DNA from: Herminiimonas sp.
GTDB lineage: Bacteria > Pseudomonadota > Gammaproteobacteria > Burkholderiales > Burkholderiaceae_D
Length of the DNA: 64,000 nt
NCBI GenBank assembly: GCA_014377845.1
Contig: JACMOV010000224.1
Coordinates: 26,404-90,403 of the forward strand
Direction: 5' to 3'
Shown: positions 38,289 through 47,865 of the stretch, piece after piece
Layout: every line of letters starts with the position of its first letter
Numbering within the stretch: position 1 is the stretch's first letter
The notes under the pieces: generated by a model
Told to the model about the DNA's origin: nothing
What the model saw: only the letters and a program-made list of their open reading frames with translations
Databases searched by the model: none
Position numbers and translations under genes: made by a program

Positions 38289-39209
38289 TCAATCCGCGCT
38301 GCCAACCACATCCGGCTCGAAGAAGCACCACTTCGCCTGCGGCCAGCGCTGCTGGATGCTTTCTTCCACAGCGTTGATTGCGTCGACCAGCGCCGTGTCC
38401 GATTGCACCGCGTGCATCTTCGCCTGCACCGCCACCATCAACTGCTCGCCCCATTGCAGCGTGATCAGGTTGATCACGCAGTCGACTTCAGGACGTGCTT
38501 CGATGTGGGAGCGGATCGCGGCGCGCACGTCCGGTGCAGCCGACTCGCCGGTGATCATTGCCTTGACTTCGCGCGTGACGAACATCGCCACCACCATCAG
38601 CAGCAGGCCCACCACGACCGAACCGAGCGCATCCCACAGCGGATTGCCGGTCAGCGCCGTGGCCGATACCGCGACGAACGCCACCGCCAGGCCGGCGAGG
38701 GCCGCGATGTCTTCGCCGGCGACGACCATCAGTTCGGATTGCCGGGTCTCGCGGAACCAGGCAAAGAATTTCTTGCCGTTCGAAATGCGATTGATCTCGC
38801 GCATTGCGCCGTACAGCGAGAACGCTTCCAGCAACACCGAGACGCCGAGCACGATCAGGGCGATCGTTGCGCTCTTGAGCGGCGCCGGATGCCGCACATG
38901 ATCGATGCCCTCCATGACGGAAAACGCACCGCCGACGAAGAACAGCAGCAGCGCCACCATCATGGCCCAGAAATACACGACCCGGCCATAGCCCATCGGG
39001 TGCCCTTCGTCGGGTGCGCGCTTGGCTTGTCTCAAGCCAACCAGCAGGAACACCTGGTTGGTGCAGTCGGCCAGCGAATGAATCGCTTCAGCCAGCATCG
39101 CGCCGGAGCCGGTGATCAGCGCCGCAGTAAATTTTGCGGCGGCGATACCGCCGTTGGCGCCAAGCGCATAAAAAATCGCCCGCGTCGAGCCTTCTGGACC
39201 TGAGGACAT
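38289..39209 (-). CDS. Cation diffusion facilitator (CDF) family transporter
   Basis: Protein of 306 residues with about six predicted membrane helices. The metal-site motif in helix 2 is HSLAD (45-49, conserved Asp) and a second, EDIAALAG, is in helix 5; the cytoplasmic C-terminal domain (about 210-306) contains a conserved Glu/Gln-rich strand. CDF proteins export Zn2+, Fe2+ or similar divalent ions by proton antiport. The HxxxD/ExxxD pattern does not fix the metal. The start is at ATG 39209. It probably precedes the GFA gene in one operon. Confidence 0.9.
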   Translation of the reverse strand: MSSGPEGSTRAIFYALGANGGIAAAKFTAALITGSGAMLAEAIHSLADCTNQVFLLVGLRQAKRAPDEGHPMGYGRVVYFWAMMVALLLFFVGGAFSVMEGIDHVRHPAPLKSATIALIVLGVSVLLEAFSLYGAMREINRISNGKKFFAWFRETRQSELMVVAGEDIAALAGLAVAFVAVSATALTGNPLWDALGSVVVGLLLMVVAMFVTREVKAMITGESAAPDVRAAIRSHIEARPEVDCVINLITLQWGEQLMVAVQAKMHAVQSDTALVDAINAVEESIQQRWPQAKWCFFEPDVVGSAD

Positions 39210-39640
39210 GGTGATTGTAAAAAAGGAAAAGAAGCACCTTAACGGCTTGTACCTGCGCTGGCAAGCGAGGCAGGCAGATTGTCCGATCCCGCCCGGCCGG
39301 AAGGTGAGCGTGACACATCGAATCGCTCAAACGCGACAGTGGAACTATCCATGCGACTGCTTATTCTATTAATACGCAGGCAAGCAGTTACCTGACGCGC
39401 GCACTCAGAACCGGTTTCGGTAGGCAGGGCCATTGTGGCAACAGTGATTTGTGCGGAGACCAAGGCGTGGCGACACGACATGGCTGGCCATGGCAAGGAG
39501 CCACAACGCAAGGATACGTACAAATTGCCCTGCCGCAGCGATCTTGCCTGTCGAAATAGGTTCTTAACCGTATCGCCGCTCGTTCGCAGCGCGATGCGCG
39601 CCGCATCCGCACCCTTTGCATTACCTTTCAGGAGAAACTC
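39210..39640. other. 431-bp divergent intergenic region
   Basis: This region lies between the CDF-exporter start and the lipoprotein start. I see no gene supported by codon use or family resemblance. It must hold both promoters; TTCTATTAAT near 39363 is an AT-rich -10-like element. The ribosome-binding site CAGGAG of the lipoprotein is at its right end. Confidence 0.45.
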
Positions 39641-39943
39641 ATGTACAAACGGATCGCCTTGACGGCGTGTATCGTCGCACTCGCGGGATGCAGTTCGATG
39701 CCCGGTCGACCGGGTGGCAGTTCCGGTTCGGGCTATGGCAACAGCGGCTCCAGCAGCGCGCCTGACGGTTCCGGCGGCAGCAGTGGTTCGGGCAGCTCAG
39801 GTTCAGGTGCATCCGGTACCCCCGGCACCTCTGGCGGCACGCCGGATAGCTCGGGCGCCGGCAGTCCCGGCACCTCCAGCGGCGCCGGGACCGGCACACC
39901 GATGCCGGGCACGCCCGGTACGATGATGCCGCCGGGGAAATAA
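39641..39943 (+). CDS. Small Ser/Gly/Pro-rich lipoprotein
   Basis: Protein of 100 residues with a lipoprotein signal (MYKRIALTACIVALAGC, lipid-acceptor Cys17). The mature part is low complexity: Ser-Gly and Pro-Gly-Thr runs without hydrophobic core, ending MPGTPGTMMPPGK. A CAGGAG ribosome-binding site 8 bp before ATG 39641 supports translation. Such disordered lipoproteins are common, fast-evolving envelope proteins in Burkholderiales; no function can be assigned. It stands alone upstream of the MFS gene. Confidence 0.75.
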   Translation: MYKRIALTACIVALAGCSSMPGRPGGSSGSGYGNSGSSSAPDGSGGSSGSGSSGSGASGTPGTSGGTPDSSGAGSPGTSSGAGTGTPMPGTPGTMMPPGK

Positions 39944-40085
39944 GATTCGTCCATGCGGGAGCACCGGCGGCGTGGTTTGGGCGGCCAGGAAGTCGCTTCG
40001 GTGTGACCGCGCGTCTTGTACCGAATAATTTACCGGAGCGCACTTTACGCTAAACTTGGGGCAACTTTTTTCCGGCCTGCCCCTC

Positions 40086-41303
40086 ATGTTTACTGCCGCG
40101 CGTGCACCGCATCTCAAGACCGTCCTGATTGCCAGCGGTGTTGTCCTCACCCTCGCCATGGGGGTGCGGCATGGCTTCGGCTTCTGGCTCCAGCCGATCT
40201 CGCAAGCGCATGGCTGGACCCGCGAAACCTATTCGCTGGCGCTGGCATTGCAAAACCTGATGTGGGGCGTGTTCGGCCCATTTGCCGGCATGGCGGCCGA
40301 TCGCTTCGGCACGGCGCGGGTAGTGATCGCCGGCGCGTTTTTCTACATGGGAGGGCTGCTGTGGATGGCGCTGGTCGACCAGCCCACGCTGTTCGTGGTT
40401 GGCTCCGGGATGCTGATCGGCGCGGCGCTGGCCTGTACCGCCTTCGGTGCGATCAGTGGCATCATCGGCCGCATCGCGCCGGAATCACAACGCTCCTGGG
40501 CCTTTGGCCTGTCGTCCGCGGCTGGCTCGTTCGGCCAGTTCCTGATGATGCCGGTCGAGCAGCAACTGATCGCGCATACCGGCTGGCAGAATGCGTTTTA
40601 CGTCCTCGGTGCCGTGGTGGTGCTGTTGATGGTGCCGATGGCGTTTTTCCTGCGCGAGCCGGCGGTGGTCAAGTCCACCGCGCGCCAGCAGAGCATTCTC
40701 GAAGCGATGCGCGAAGCCTTTGCCTACACGCCGTTCCGGTTGCTGCTGGCGGGTTACTTCGTCTGCGGCTTCCAGCTCGTGTTCATCGGCGTGCACTTGC
40801 CGGCCTACCTGAAGGACCGCGGCATTTCCGACGGCAACGTGGCGGTGGTCGCGCTGGCCCTGATCGGGCTGTTCAATATTTTCGGGTCGTATTACGCCGG
40901 CAAACTGGGCGGGATTTTCCCCAAGCGCTACCTGCTGTCGTCGATCTACATCACGCGGGTCGTGATCATCGGCCTGTTCCTGCTGGCGCCGCTGTCGTCG
41001 TGGTCCGTCTACATTTTTGCGGCGGGAATGGGCCTGTTGTGGCTGTCGACGGTGCCGCTGACCAACGGTGTCATCGCCGGAATTTTCGGCGTGCGCTATC
41101 TGTCGATGCTGTCGGGTTTCGTGTTCCTGTCGCACCAGGTCGGCAGTTTTCTCGGCGTCTGGCTCGGCGGCTACCTCTACACGCGCCAGGGCAGCTACAA
41201 CACGGTGTGGATCATCACGCTGCTGCTAGGCGTCGCCGCCGCACTGGTCAATCTGCCGATCAATGAAAAGCCGATCTTGCGTCCCTTGCCGGCGGCGGCA
41301 TGA
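40086..41303 (+). CDS. Major facilitator superfamily transporter
   Basis: Protein of 405 residues with twelve predicted membrane helices. The family A-motif variant GMAADRFGTARV lies in loop 2-3 and GKLGGIFPKRY in the 8-9 loop. The N-terminal segment LAMGVRHGFGFWLQPISQAHGW is typical of the MFS group related to oxalate/formate and monocarboxylate transporters, but the substrate is not predictable. The ATG at 40086 is preferred to an upstream TTG (40056). Its stop overlaps the start of the next small gene (ATGA, 41300-41303). Confidence 0.9.
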   Translation: MFTAARAPHLKTVLIASGVVLTLAMGVRHGFGFWLQPISQAHGWTRETYSLALALQNLMWGVFGPFAGMAADRFGTARVVIAGAFFYMGGLLWMALVDQPTLFVVGSGMLIGAALACTAFGAISGIIGRIAPESQRSWAFGLSSAAGSFGQFLMMPVEQQLIAHTGWQNAFYVLGAVVVLLMVPMAFFLREPAVVKSTARQQSILEAMREAFAYTPFRLLLAGYFVCGFQLVFIGVHLPAYLKDRGISDGNVAVVALALIGLFNIFGSYYAGKLGGIFPKRYLLSSIYITRVVIIGLFLLAPLSSWSVYIFAAGMGLLWLSTVPLTNGVIAGIFGVRYLSMLSGFVFLSHQVGSFLGVWLGGYLYTRQGSYNTVWIITLLLGVAAALVNLPINEKPILRPLPAAA

Positions 41304-41497
41304 CGCCACTTCCAAACGATTCCAGTCGTCGTTCCGATTTGGATTCCCGTTGCGCCGCAGGTTCCGGTTCCAGCCGTTCCATTGGCCGCCAGTTGCTGCT
41401 GCTTGCAACCGGCGCCATCCTCGCGCTGGTATTCGCAGCGTACCTGCGGCCGGATTTTGCCTTCGATCTCGCCAACCGGTTCATCCAATGCTTCTGA
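41300..41497 (+). CDS. 65-residue single-helix membrane peptide
   Basis: This small protein has a Ser/Arg-rich N-terminus (1-30), one hydrophobic helix (LLLLATGAILALVFAAYL, about 32-49) and the tail RPDFAFDLANRFIQCF. Its ATG overlaps the MFS stop as ATGA and its last 10 bases overlap the aminotransferase start, so it is translationally coupled on both sides. Short proteins ending in DLANR-like tails occur in related bacteria, from memory and not verified here. It may assist the adjacent transporter; this is inference. Confidence 0.6.
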   Translation: MTPLPNDSSRRSDLDSRCAAGSGSSRSIGRQLLLLATGAILALVFAAYLRPDFAFDLANRFIQCF

Positions 41498-42678
41498 CGC
41501 CACGCCAGTCCAGCGCCTTCGCGCGCGCCACCGTCCAGGACCTGGGCGCCTCGCGCATCCGGGAAGTCGCCAACGTCGGCCTCGACCGCGGCGACGTGCT
41601 GCCGTTCTGGTTCGGCGAGCCGGACCAGGTCACGCCGGACTTCATTCGCGAAGCAGCCAAGACCGCCCTCGATGCCGGCGACACCTTCTACACGCACAAC
41701 TGCGGCTTGCCGGCGTTGCGCGAAACCCTGGCGGCCTACCTCTCCGGCCTGCACCGGCCGATCGATGCCGGGCGCGTCGCCGTCACGTCTTCCGGCGTGT
41801 CGGCATTGATGTTGCTGGCCCAGCTGATCATCAATCCGGGCGACCGCGTGGTGGCCATCACGCCGCTCTGGCCGAACCTGTTCGAGATCCCGAAAATCCT
41901 CGGCGCCGAAGTCGAGCAGATCGCGCTGCGGTGCGGCCAGACCTGGGACCTCGATGTCGATGAACTGATCGCAAAACTGACGCCTGGCACCCGTGCAGTG
42001 TTCATCAATTCACCGAACAATCCGACCGGCTGGGTCGTCACCCGGGCCCAGCAGGAACGCATCCTGGCGCACTGCCGGCTGCATGGCATCTGGATCCTGG
42101 CCGACGATGTCTACGAGCGCCTGGTGTTCGATGCTGCCGATGGCGAGCGGGCCTGCGCGCCATCCTTCCTCGACCTGGCCGAGCCGGACGACCGGGTGGT
42201 GTGCGCCAACAGTTTTTCGAAATCCTGGCTGATGACCGGCTGGCGCTTGGGCTGGATCGTGGTGCCGGAAGCGATGATGGCCGACCTCGGCAAGCTGATC
42301 GAATACAACACCTCCTGCGCGCCCGGCTTCGTTCAGCGCGCCGGCATGATTGCGATTGCGCGAGGCGAGCCGGTGATTACTGCAACCGTCGCACGCTACC
42401 GGGCCGCGCGCGATTTCCTGCATGCGCGCCTGAATGCGATTCCTGGCATCAAGGCGCCGTTGCCGAAAGGCGCGATGTACCTGTTCTTCGAGATCGAAGG
42501 TCGGGACGATACGCTCGCGCTGTGCAAGCAACTGGTGCGGGATGCCGGGCTCGGTCTCGCTCCCGGCAGCGCCTTCGGTCCGCAGGGCGAGGGCTACGTG
42601 CGCTGGTGTTTTGCCAGTTCGATCGCGCGGCTGGAAGACGGCGTGCAGCGCCTCGAGCGGTTTCTCGGCGCGGCGTGA
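41488..42678 (+). CDS. Class I/II PLP-dependent aminotransferase
   Basis: Protein of 396 residues of fold type I. The PLP lysine is Lys245 in NSFSKSWLMTGWRLGW; NSPNNPTGW (174-182), DDVYERL and the C-terminal VRWCFASS arginine motif complete the class I set. The substrate is unresolved; aromatic amino acids, aspartate or branched-chain keto acids are all possible. The ATG at 41488 overlaps the small membrane-peptide gene, so it belongs to the MFS-peptide-aminotransferase operon, suggesting uptake or export of an amino-acid-like compound. Confidence 0.9.
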   Translation: MLLTPRQSSAFARATVQDLGASRIREVANVGLDRGDVLPFWFGEPDQVTPDFIREAAKTALDAGDTFYTHNCGLPALRETLAAYLSGLHRPIDAGRVAVTSSGVSALMLLAQLIINPGDRVVAITPLWPNLFEIPKILGAEVEQIALRCGQTWDLDVDELIAKLTPGTRAVFINSPNNPTGWVVTRAQQERILAHCRLHGIWILADDVYERLVFDAADGERACAPSFLDLAEPDDRVVCANSFSKSWLMTGWRLGWIVVPEAMMADLGKLIEYNTSCAPGFVQRAGMIAIARGEPVITATVARYRAARDFLHARLNAIPGIKAPLPKGAMYLFFEIEGRDDTLALCKQLVRDAGLGLAPGSAFGPQGEGYVRWCFASSIARLEDGVQRLERFLGAA

Positions 42679-42728
42679 GTGCGCTCGCGCCCAGTCGAAA
42701 CTGCCGTCGCGGCGCGTACAATACGGCG

Positions 42729-42950
42729 ATGGAAATCACTCTCGCCGAACTGGAACAAGCCATCAATCACTGGCGCATCGTGCACCCCTCGCGTGGCGAG
42801 GAGCGGGCGCTGTCGACCGAAGTCAATGCGCTGGCCAATGTCTATGCACGCATGATCTTCGAGCGGATACGCAGCCTGCCGGTGGAACCGATCGAGCCGC
42901 AGGCCAGGCAATTGCTTCAAAGCTGGCTCCAGCAAAAAACCGGCACCTGA
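42729..42950 (+). CDS. DUF3717 small protein
   Basis: Protein of 73 residues matching the betaproteobacterial DUF3717 family: EITLAELEQAINHWR at the N-terminus, ALSTEVNALANVYARMIFER in the middle. It is predicted to be all-helical and soluble. Its function is unknown. It lies 50 bp after the aminotransferase on the same strand and ends 3 bp from the stop of the converging radical SAM gene, so no separate terminator fits between them. Confidence 0.85.
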   Translation: MEITLAELEQAINHWRIVHPSRGEERALSTEVNALANVYARMIFERIRSLPVEPIEPQARQLLQSWLQQKTGT

Positions 42951-42953
42951 AAT

Positions 42954-44486
42954 CTACGATGCAGCCAGATGCCGCGCCTGTCGCTGCGGCAACGCGCCCT
43001 GCGCGGACTGACCCGCGGCTTTGTTGGCTTCCTTCTTCAGCGCGACATGCGCCTTTTTCTCCAACCGGCCGTTTTGACCTGCATGGTCGGCGCCCAGCAC
43101 CTCGGCCGCTTCCTGCGCCGCATGGCCGCGTGCGACCAGCCACTGCGCCACCAGCGCTGCCAGGCGGTCCAACGCGATCCGGTGCGTGGCATCGGTCCGC
43201 GCATACAGCCAGTCGGACAGGTCCATGAAGCGGGCGAACGGCGTCGCAGCCAGGATCAGTGGCAACGTATGCGCGAAGCGGCCCGAATTGGCCACCAGAT
43301 CCCAGTAGCGCGCAAAACGCACCAGGCGCTGCATGTCGCCGAAATCGATCAGGCTGGTGGCCAGGATCGTGTACGGCGGCGCCGGGTCGAACACCAGGCT
43401 GTAGGTTGCGGTATGACGGATGATGGGCGTACCGCGCAGGCGCTTGAGGATGCCGAACTGGATTTCGTGCGGCGCCAGCGCCACCAGGCGGTCGAAGCCG
43501 CGCGCGAAACTGTCGATGTCTTCACCCGGCAGGCCGGCGATCAGGTCGACGTGCAGATGCGCCTTCGAATGCGCGATCAGCCAGCGGATGTTCTCGGCCG
43601 CCTTGTCATTGTCCTGGCGGCGGCTGACCAGCGCCTGCACCTGCGGGTTGAAACTCTGGATGCCGATTTCGAACTGCAACGTGCCCGCCGGGAAGCGCGC
43701 GATGGCGTCCTTCAGCGCATCCGGCAAATGATCCGGCACGACTTCGAAATGCGCATACACCGGGTCGTCAGGATGGGCTGCCAGCTTGTCCAGAAAAAAC
43801 TGCATCAGCTTCAGGCTGGTCTTGATGTTCAGGTTGAACGTGCGGTCGACGAACTTGAACAGCCGGGCGCCACGCGCATGCAGACGTTCGAGTTCTGCCA
43901 GGAAGCGATCCGCATCGAACGGCCAGGCGGTCTTGTCCAGTGCCGACAGGCAGAATTCGCACTTGAACGGACAGCCGCGCGAGGCTTCGACATACAGCGT
44001 GCGATGTGCGATGTCGGCATCGCTGTAGAGGCCGTAGGGCAGCGCGAGATCGGCCAGTGGCGGCTGGATGCCGGCATGAATCTTCATCAGCGGCTGCGGG
44101 CCGTTCAGGATCTGCCGACACAGTTGCGCGAAGCTGATGTCGCCCCAGCCGGTGATCACATGATCGGCCAGCGCAATGATCGGCTGGTCGGCGGTTTCAT
44201 GCGAGACTTCCGGCCCGCCGAGGATGATCTTCACGTCCGGCGCGACCCGCCGCAGCATCGCGACGAGCCGCGTGGTTTCCTCGACATTCCAGATGTAGAC
44301 GCCGAAGCCGATGATCCGCGGCGCATGCGCCAGCAGTTTCTCGACCAGATCCGCGGTGCGGGTGCCGATGACGAATTCCGCCAGCCGCGTCTGTGGCTGC
44401 AGCTCGTCCATGTTGGCCAGCAGGTAACGCAAGCCGAGCGAGGCATGCGCAAAGCGCGCATTGAGGGTGGAAAGGACGATGGTCAT
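42954..44486 (-). CDS. B12-binding-domain radical SAM protein
   Basis: Protein of 510 residues: an N-terminal Rossmann B12-binding-like domain (about 1-140, IILGGPEVSHE), then a radical SAM core with CPFKCEFC (Cys172, Cys176, Cys179) and the later motifs EIGIQSFNPQVQAL and HVDLIAGLPGED, followed by a DUF4080-type C-terminal region. The DxHxxG cobalamin-ligand motif is not evident, so B12 may bind without a protein ligand. The terminal 40 residues are Lys/Ala/Gln-rich. The reaction is unknown. The start MTIVLSTLNARF at 44486 is the family N-terminus. Confidence 0.88.
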   Translation of the reverse strand: MTIVLSTLNARFAHASLGLRYLLANMDELQPQTRLAEFVIGTRTADLVEKLLAHAPRIIGFGVYIWNVEETTRLVAMLRRVAPDVKIILGGPEVSHETADQPIIALADHVITGWGDISFAQLCRQILNGPQPLMKIHAGIQPPLADLALPYGLYSDADIAHRTLYVEASRGCPFKCEFCLSALDKTAWPFDADRFLAELERLHARGARLFKFVDRTFNLNIKTSLKLMQFFLDKLAAHPDDPVYAHFEVVPDHLPDALKDAIARFPAGTLQFEIGIQSFNPQVQALVSRRQDNDKAAENIRWLIAHSKAHLHVDLIAGLPGEDIDSFARGFDRLVALAPHEIQFGILKRLRGTPIIRHTATYSLVFDPAPPYTILATSLIDFGDMQRLVRFARYWDLVANSGRFAHTLPLILAATPFARFMDLSDWLYARTDATHRIALDRLAALVAQWLVARGHAAQEAAEVLGADHAGQNGRLEKKAHVALKKEANKAAGQSAQGALPQRQARHLAAS

Positions 44487-44646
44487 CGGGAGCTGCCGGA
44501 GAGGAAAACGCAAATGCGCACGCAACCGCGGAAACGAAAGCAAACGCGCGGGGCGCAAGGCCGCATTCTACGCCGGCAGGGGCTTCAGGACCTGACGCGT
44601 TGATCGGGCCCACCGAAGTCGGCTTTCGGTATCGCGGGCAGCGCGG

Positions 44647-46314
44647 TTATTTCGATCCGTCGCCGAGTTCCTTTTCTTGCAGGGTGCGCCACATGACCTT
44701 GCCGGTGGCCGATTTCGGCAGCGTGTCGACGAACTCGACCAGCTTCGGCACTTTGTAGGCGGCCATCGTGTCGTGCGCCCACAGCATGATCTCGTCGGCG
44801 GTGACGTCGACGCCCGGCTTCCTGACGATGACTGCCTTGACGGTTTCGCCGCGATAGGCGTCGCGCGCTGCGATCACGCAGCATTCCTGGATCGCCGGAT
44901 GCTGGTACATCATGGATTCGACTTCGGCTGGCCAGACCTTGAAGCCGCTGGCGTTGATCATGCGCTTCAGGCGATCGGTAAAGAAAAAGAATCCTTCGTC
45001 GTCCATGTAGCCGAGATCGCCGGAGCGGAAGAACGGCTTGCCTTCGATCTCGACGAAGGCTTCGCGGGTTTTCTGGGGATCGTTCCAGTAGCCTTCGAAG
45101 ACTTGCGGGCCGGCCATGACGATTTCACCGACTTCGTTCGGGGCGAGTGGTTGCAGCGTGACCGGATCGATCACGCGCGAGTCGACATTGAACACCGGGA
45201 TCCCGAGACATTGCTTCTTCATTCGCTGCGCCGGATTGGTGTGGGTCGCAGCCATGGTTTCGGACAGGCCATAGCCTTCCATGTATTCGAGTCCGGTCAG
45301 GTCCAGCAGCTTTTGCGCGATCGCCGCCGGCATCGCCGCGCCGCCGCCGGAGACCCGGCGCAGGCTGCTGATATCGTATTCGGCCAGGCGTGGGTTCGAC
45401 AGGAAGTCGATCATCATCGTCGGAATGCTGGTCCAGGAAGTGACGCCATAACGCGTGATCAACTGCCCGGCCACGTCGCGGTCCCAGCGCGGCAGGATCG
45501 CGATGGCGCCACCGCTGAATATCGCCATGTTCATGCTGACCTGCATGCCGGTGACATGGAAGAACGGCAGCACCGCCAGGGTCACGCTGTCGGGCATCAC
45601 GCCGATCGACCAGCACGGGCTGGCGACGGCGGTAAACATCAGCGAGCGATGTGTATGGACGCAACCCTTCGGCTTGCCGGTGGTGCCGGAGGTGTACGGC
45701 ATGACGGCCAGGTCGGTCGTACCGGCCAGGTGCGGCTGCGGCGTCCTGTTGGCCGAAATTGCCTCGTGCCAGGTAACAACGCCGGGCGTTGCCGGCACGT
45801 CGCGCGGCGCGCGGATAAACTCCGGCACCGTCAGCGTGGTCGGCGTATCCAGGTAATCGGCGTAGGTGGCGACGATCGCCTGCCGCAGCCCGCTGTGGCC
45901 CACCAGCGGCGCCAGTTTCGGAAACACTTCCTGCGAGGTGATCGCGACGACGGCGCCGCTGTCCTCGACGTAGTGGCGCAGCTCCTCGGTCATCAGCATC
46001 GGGTTGACCGGCACCACCATCGCATCGGCCCGCAGGATGGCATAGAAGGCGATCACGAATTGCGGACTGTTCTGCATGTTCAGCAGCACCCGGTCGCCCC
46101 GTGCGACGCCGCACGAGTGCTGCAGGTAACCCGCCAGCGCCAGCACCTGGGCATGCAGTTGCGCGTAGGTCAGAATCGAATCGTAATAAATGATCGCGAC
46201 CTTGTCCGGATAGCGGCGTGCCGAGATTTCGAGGTTTTCATAGACGCTGGTTTGCGGTGCGGTCAGCGTGAACGGCAAGCCGGTTGGCCAGTGCGCGTGG
46301 TGGGTCGTGTTCAT
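44647..46314 (-). CDS. AMP-binding acyl-CoA ligase
   Basis: Protein of 555 residues of the adenylate-forming family. The P-loop is YTSGTTGKPKG (207-217); MEGYGLSE, SGDLGYMDDEGFFFFTDRLK and the C-terminal catalytic Lys in PKSATGKVMWR are present. It probably makes CoA thioesters from medium- or long-chain fatty acids; an aromatic-acid ligase cannot be excluded. The start MNTTHHAHWPTGLP resembles long-chain acyl-CoA ligases of Burkholderiales. It is flanked by unrelated genes, with 228 bp between it and phnM. Confidence 0.9.
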   Translation of the reverse strand: MNTTHHAHWPTGLPFTLTAPQTSVYENLEISARRYPDKVAIIYYDSILTYAQLHAQVLALAGYLQHSCGVARGDRVLLNMQNSPQFVIAFYAILRADAMVVPVNPMLMTEELRHYVEDSGAVVAITSQEVFPKLAPLVGHSGLRQAIVATYADYLDTPTTLTVPEFIRAPRDVPATPGVVTWHEAISANRTPQPHLAGTTDLAVMPYTSGTTGKPKGCVHTHRSLMFTAVASPCWSIGVMPDSVTLAVLPFFHVTGMQVSMNMAIFSGGAIAILPRWDRDVAGQLITRYGVTSWTSIPTMMIDFLSNPRLAEYDISSLRRVSGGGAAMPAAIAQKLLDLTGLEYMEGYGLSETMAATHTNPAQRMKKQCLGIPVFNVDSRVIDPVTLQPLAPNEVGEIVMAGPQVFEGYWNDPQKTREAFVEIEGKPFFRSGDLGYMDDEGFFFFTDRLKRMINASGFKVWPAEVESMMYQHPAIQECCVIAARDAYRGETVKAVIVRKPGVDVTADEIMLWAHDTMAAYKVPKLVEFVDTLPKSATGKVMWRTLQEKELGDGSK

Positions 46315-46542
46315 GTTTGCGGTCTCCGGCTTTTCTCGTTATGGGGAGCCTGTGGCGTCAGGCCGGGCGTGCGGCTTTTGCAGCACGTCGCGTTCGCTGT
46401 CATTCTGCCATGCTTGTCGTACAGGCATTGCACGAACGTCCATGATTGCCTGCGCCATCGGTTCCGGCGAAGGTGTTGGGCAGGCCATGCGCCGGCGTGC
46501 GGCGAGTGTGGTGGTCGGGTGCCGCAGCTTGCCAGGCGTGGC

Positions 46543-47679
46543 TCAGGCAATCCGTTGGCCTGCCTTCCATGCGCCCAGCATCACAGGCAGCCCGTCGAAC
46601 AATCGTACCCGGATGAAATCGGCGCGCAGGCCGACGGCGATCTCACCGCGGTCATCGAGGCCGGCCATGCGGGCCGGATGGTGCGAAACAGTCGCCACCG
46701 CCTGCGGCAACGAGAAGCCTTCCTGCCGCAACAGGAAGGCGGCATGCAGCAGGCTCGCCGGCACATAGTCCGATGACAGCGCATCGAGCAGCCCGGCGCG
46801 CGCCAGGTCGAGCGCCGATACGTTGCCGGAATGCGAGCCGCCGCGCACCAGGTTCGGCGCGCCCATGATGATCTGCTGGCCGAGTTCCCGCGCCGTGGTG
46901 GCTGCTGCCAGCGTGGTCGGAAATTCCGAGATCCCGATGCCGTCGGCGACGCCTTCGTGCACGTGCGCCAGGGTGGTGTCGTCATGGGTCGCCAGCGGTA
47001 TCGGTACGCTGCGATCCTTGCAACGGGCGATCACGTCGCGCCGGTTCGGGGCGGCATAGTGCTGCTGGCGCGCCAGCATGCTGTCGAACATCGCATCGAC
47101 CTGGTCGACGCTCCAGCCGCGCTTGCCGGTCATGTAGGTGCGGTAATGCGCGAGGTCGCTCCACTGCCGTTGCCCCGGCGTGTGATCCATGAGCGAGACC
47201 AGCTTCAGGCGCGGGTCGTTCAGGAATGGCGTGAAGAGGTCCAGCAGGTGCTGTTCCGCCAGCTCCAGGCGCAGGTGCAGGAAATGGTCGGCGCGCAGCA
47301 ATCCGGCCGCCGCCGCATGCTGCAAGCCATCGGCGGCGGCCCGGAAGCTCTTGACCCGCACGCTCTCGACATCGATGTCGCCGACTGCGATCGCATCGAA
47401 CACGGTGGTGATGCCGGCGCTGGCGACCTGCGCATCATGGGCGAGGATCGCCGGCAACACCGGCCACTGCACCTTGGGGCGCGGCATCAGGTGTTTTTCG
47501 AGATTGTCGGTATGCAGCTCGACCAGGCCCGGCAGCAGATAGTCGCCATGCCAGTCGTCGGCGCCGGCAACGCTGGTCGCACCGAGCGCAACGTCGGCGA
47601 TCTGCGCACCTTCGATGCAAAGCGTGCCGCTGAAGGCGTCGGAGCGGGTGACGATCTGGGCGTTTCGAATCAGTTTCAT
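46543..47679 (-). CDS. phnM: Ribose 1-methylphosphonate 5-triphosphate diphosphatase
   Basis: Amidohydrolase of 378 residues, the same length as E. coli PhnM. Motif HTDNLEKHLMPRPKVQW (family HxD variant), ATHDDTT, NVSALDLARAGLLDALSSDY and AVGLRADFI match PhnM, which removes diphosphate from the C-P lyase intermediate. No other C-P lyase subunit is encoded nearby in this window, so the pathway is either encoded elsewhere or incomplete. The start MKLIRNAQIVT at 47679 is the family N-terminus. It diverges from the 2H-phosphodiesterase-like gene across about 190 bp. Confidence 0.92.
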   Translation of the reverse strand: MKLIRNAQIVTRSDAFSGTLCIEGAQIADVALGATSVAGADDWHGDYLLPGLVELHTDNLEKHLMPRPKVQWPVLPAILAHDAQVASAGITTVFDAIAVGDIDVESVRVKSFRAAADGLQHAAAAGLLRADHFLHLRLELAEQHLLDLFTPFLNDPRLKLVSLMDHTPGQRQWSDLAHYRTYMTGKRGWSVDQVDAMFDSMLARQQHYAAPNRRDVIARCKDRSVPIPLATHDDTTLAHVHEGVADGIGISEFPTTLAAATTARELGQQIIMGAPNLVRGGSHSGNVSALDLARAGLLDALSSDYVPASLLHAAFLLRQEGFSLPQAVATVSHHPARMAGLDDRGEIAVGLRADFIRVRLFDGLPVMLGAWKAGQRIA

Positions 47680-47865
47680 TGATCTATTTAAAAAGGCGAT
47701 CCCGGGAACGGATCGGCGCGGAAGAATACCGGTCATTGAGACGAGCCCAACGCCGCCGCGGACAGCAGCCGTTACTATGCGCGCCTCGCGAGCGACAGTA
47801 TCACGAATCCAGGCCGAATCCTTACGCCATAATGGCCGAAACATTTTCCTTTGCGAGGTCTGACC

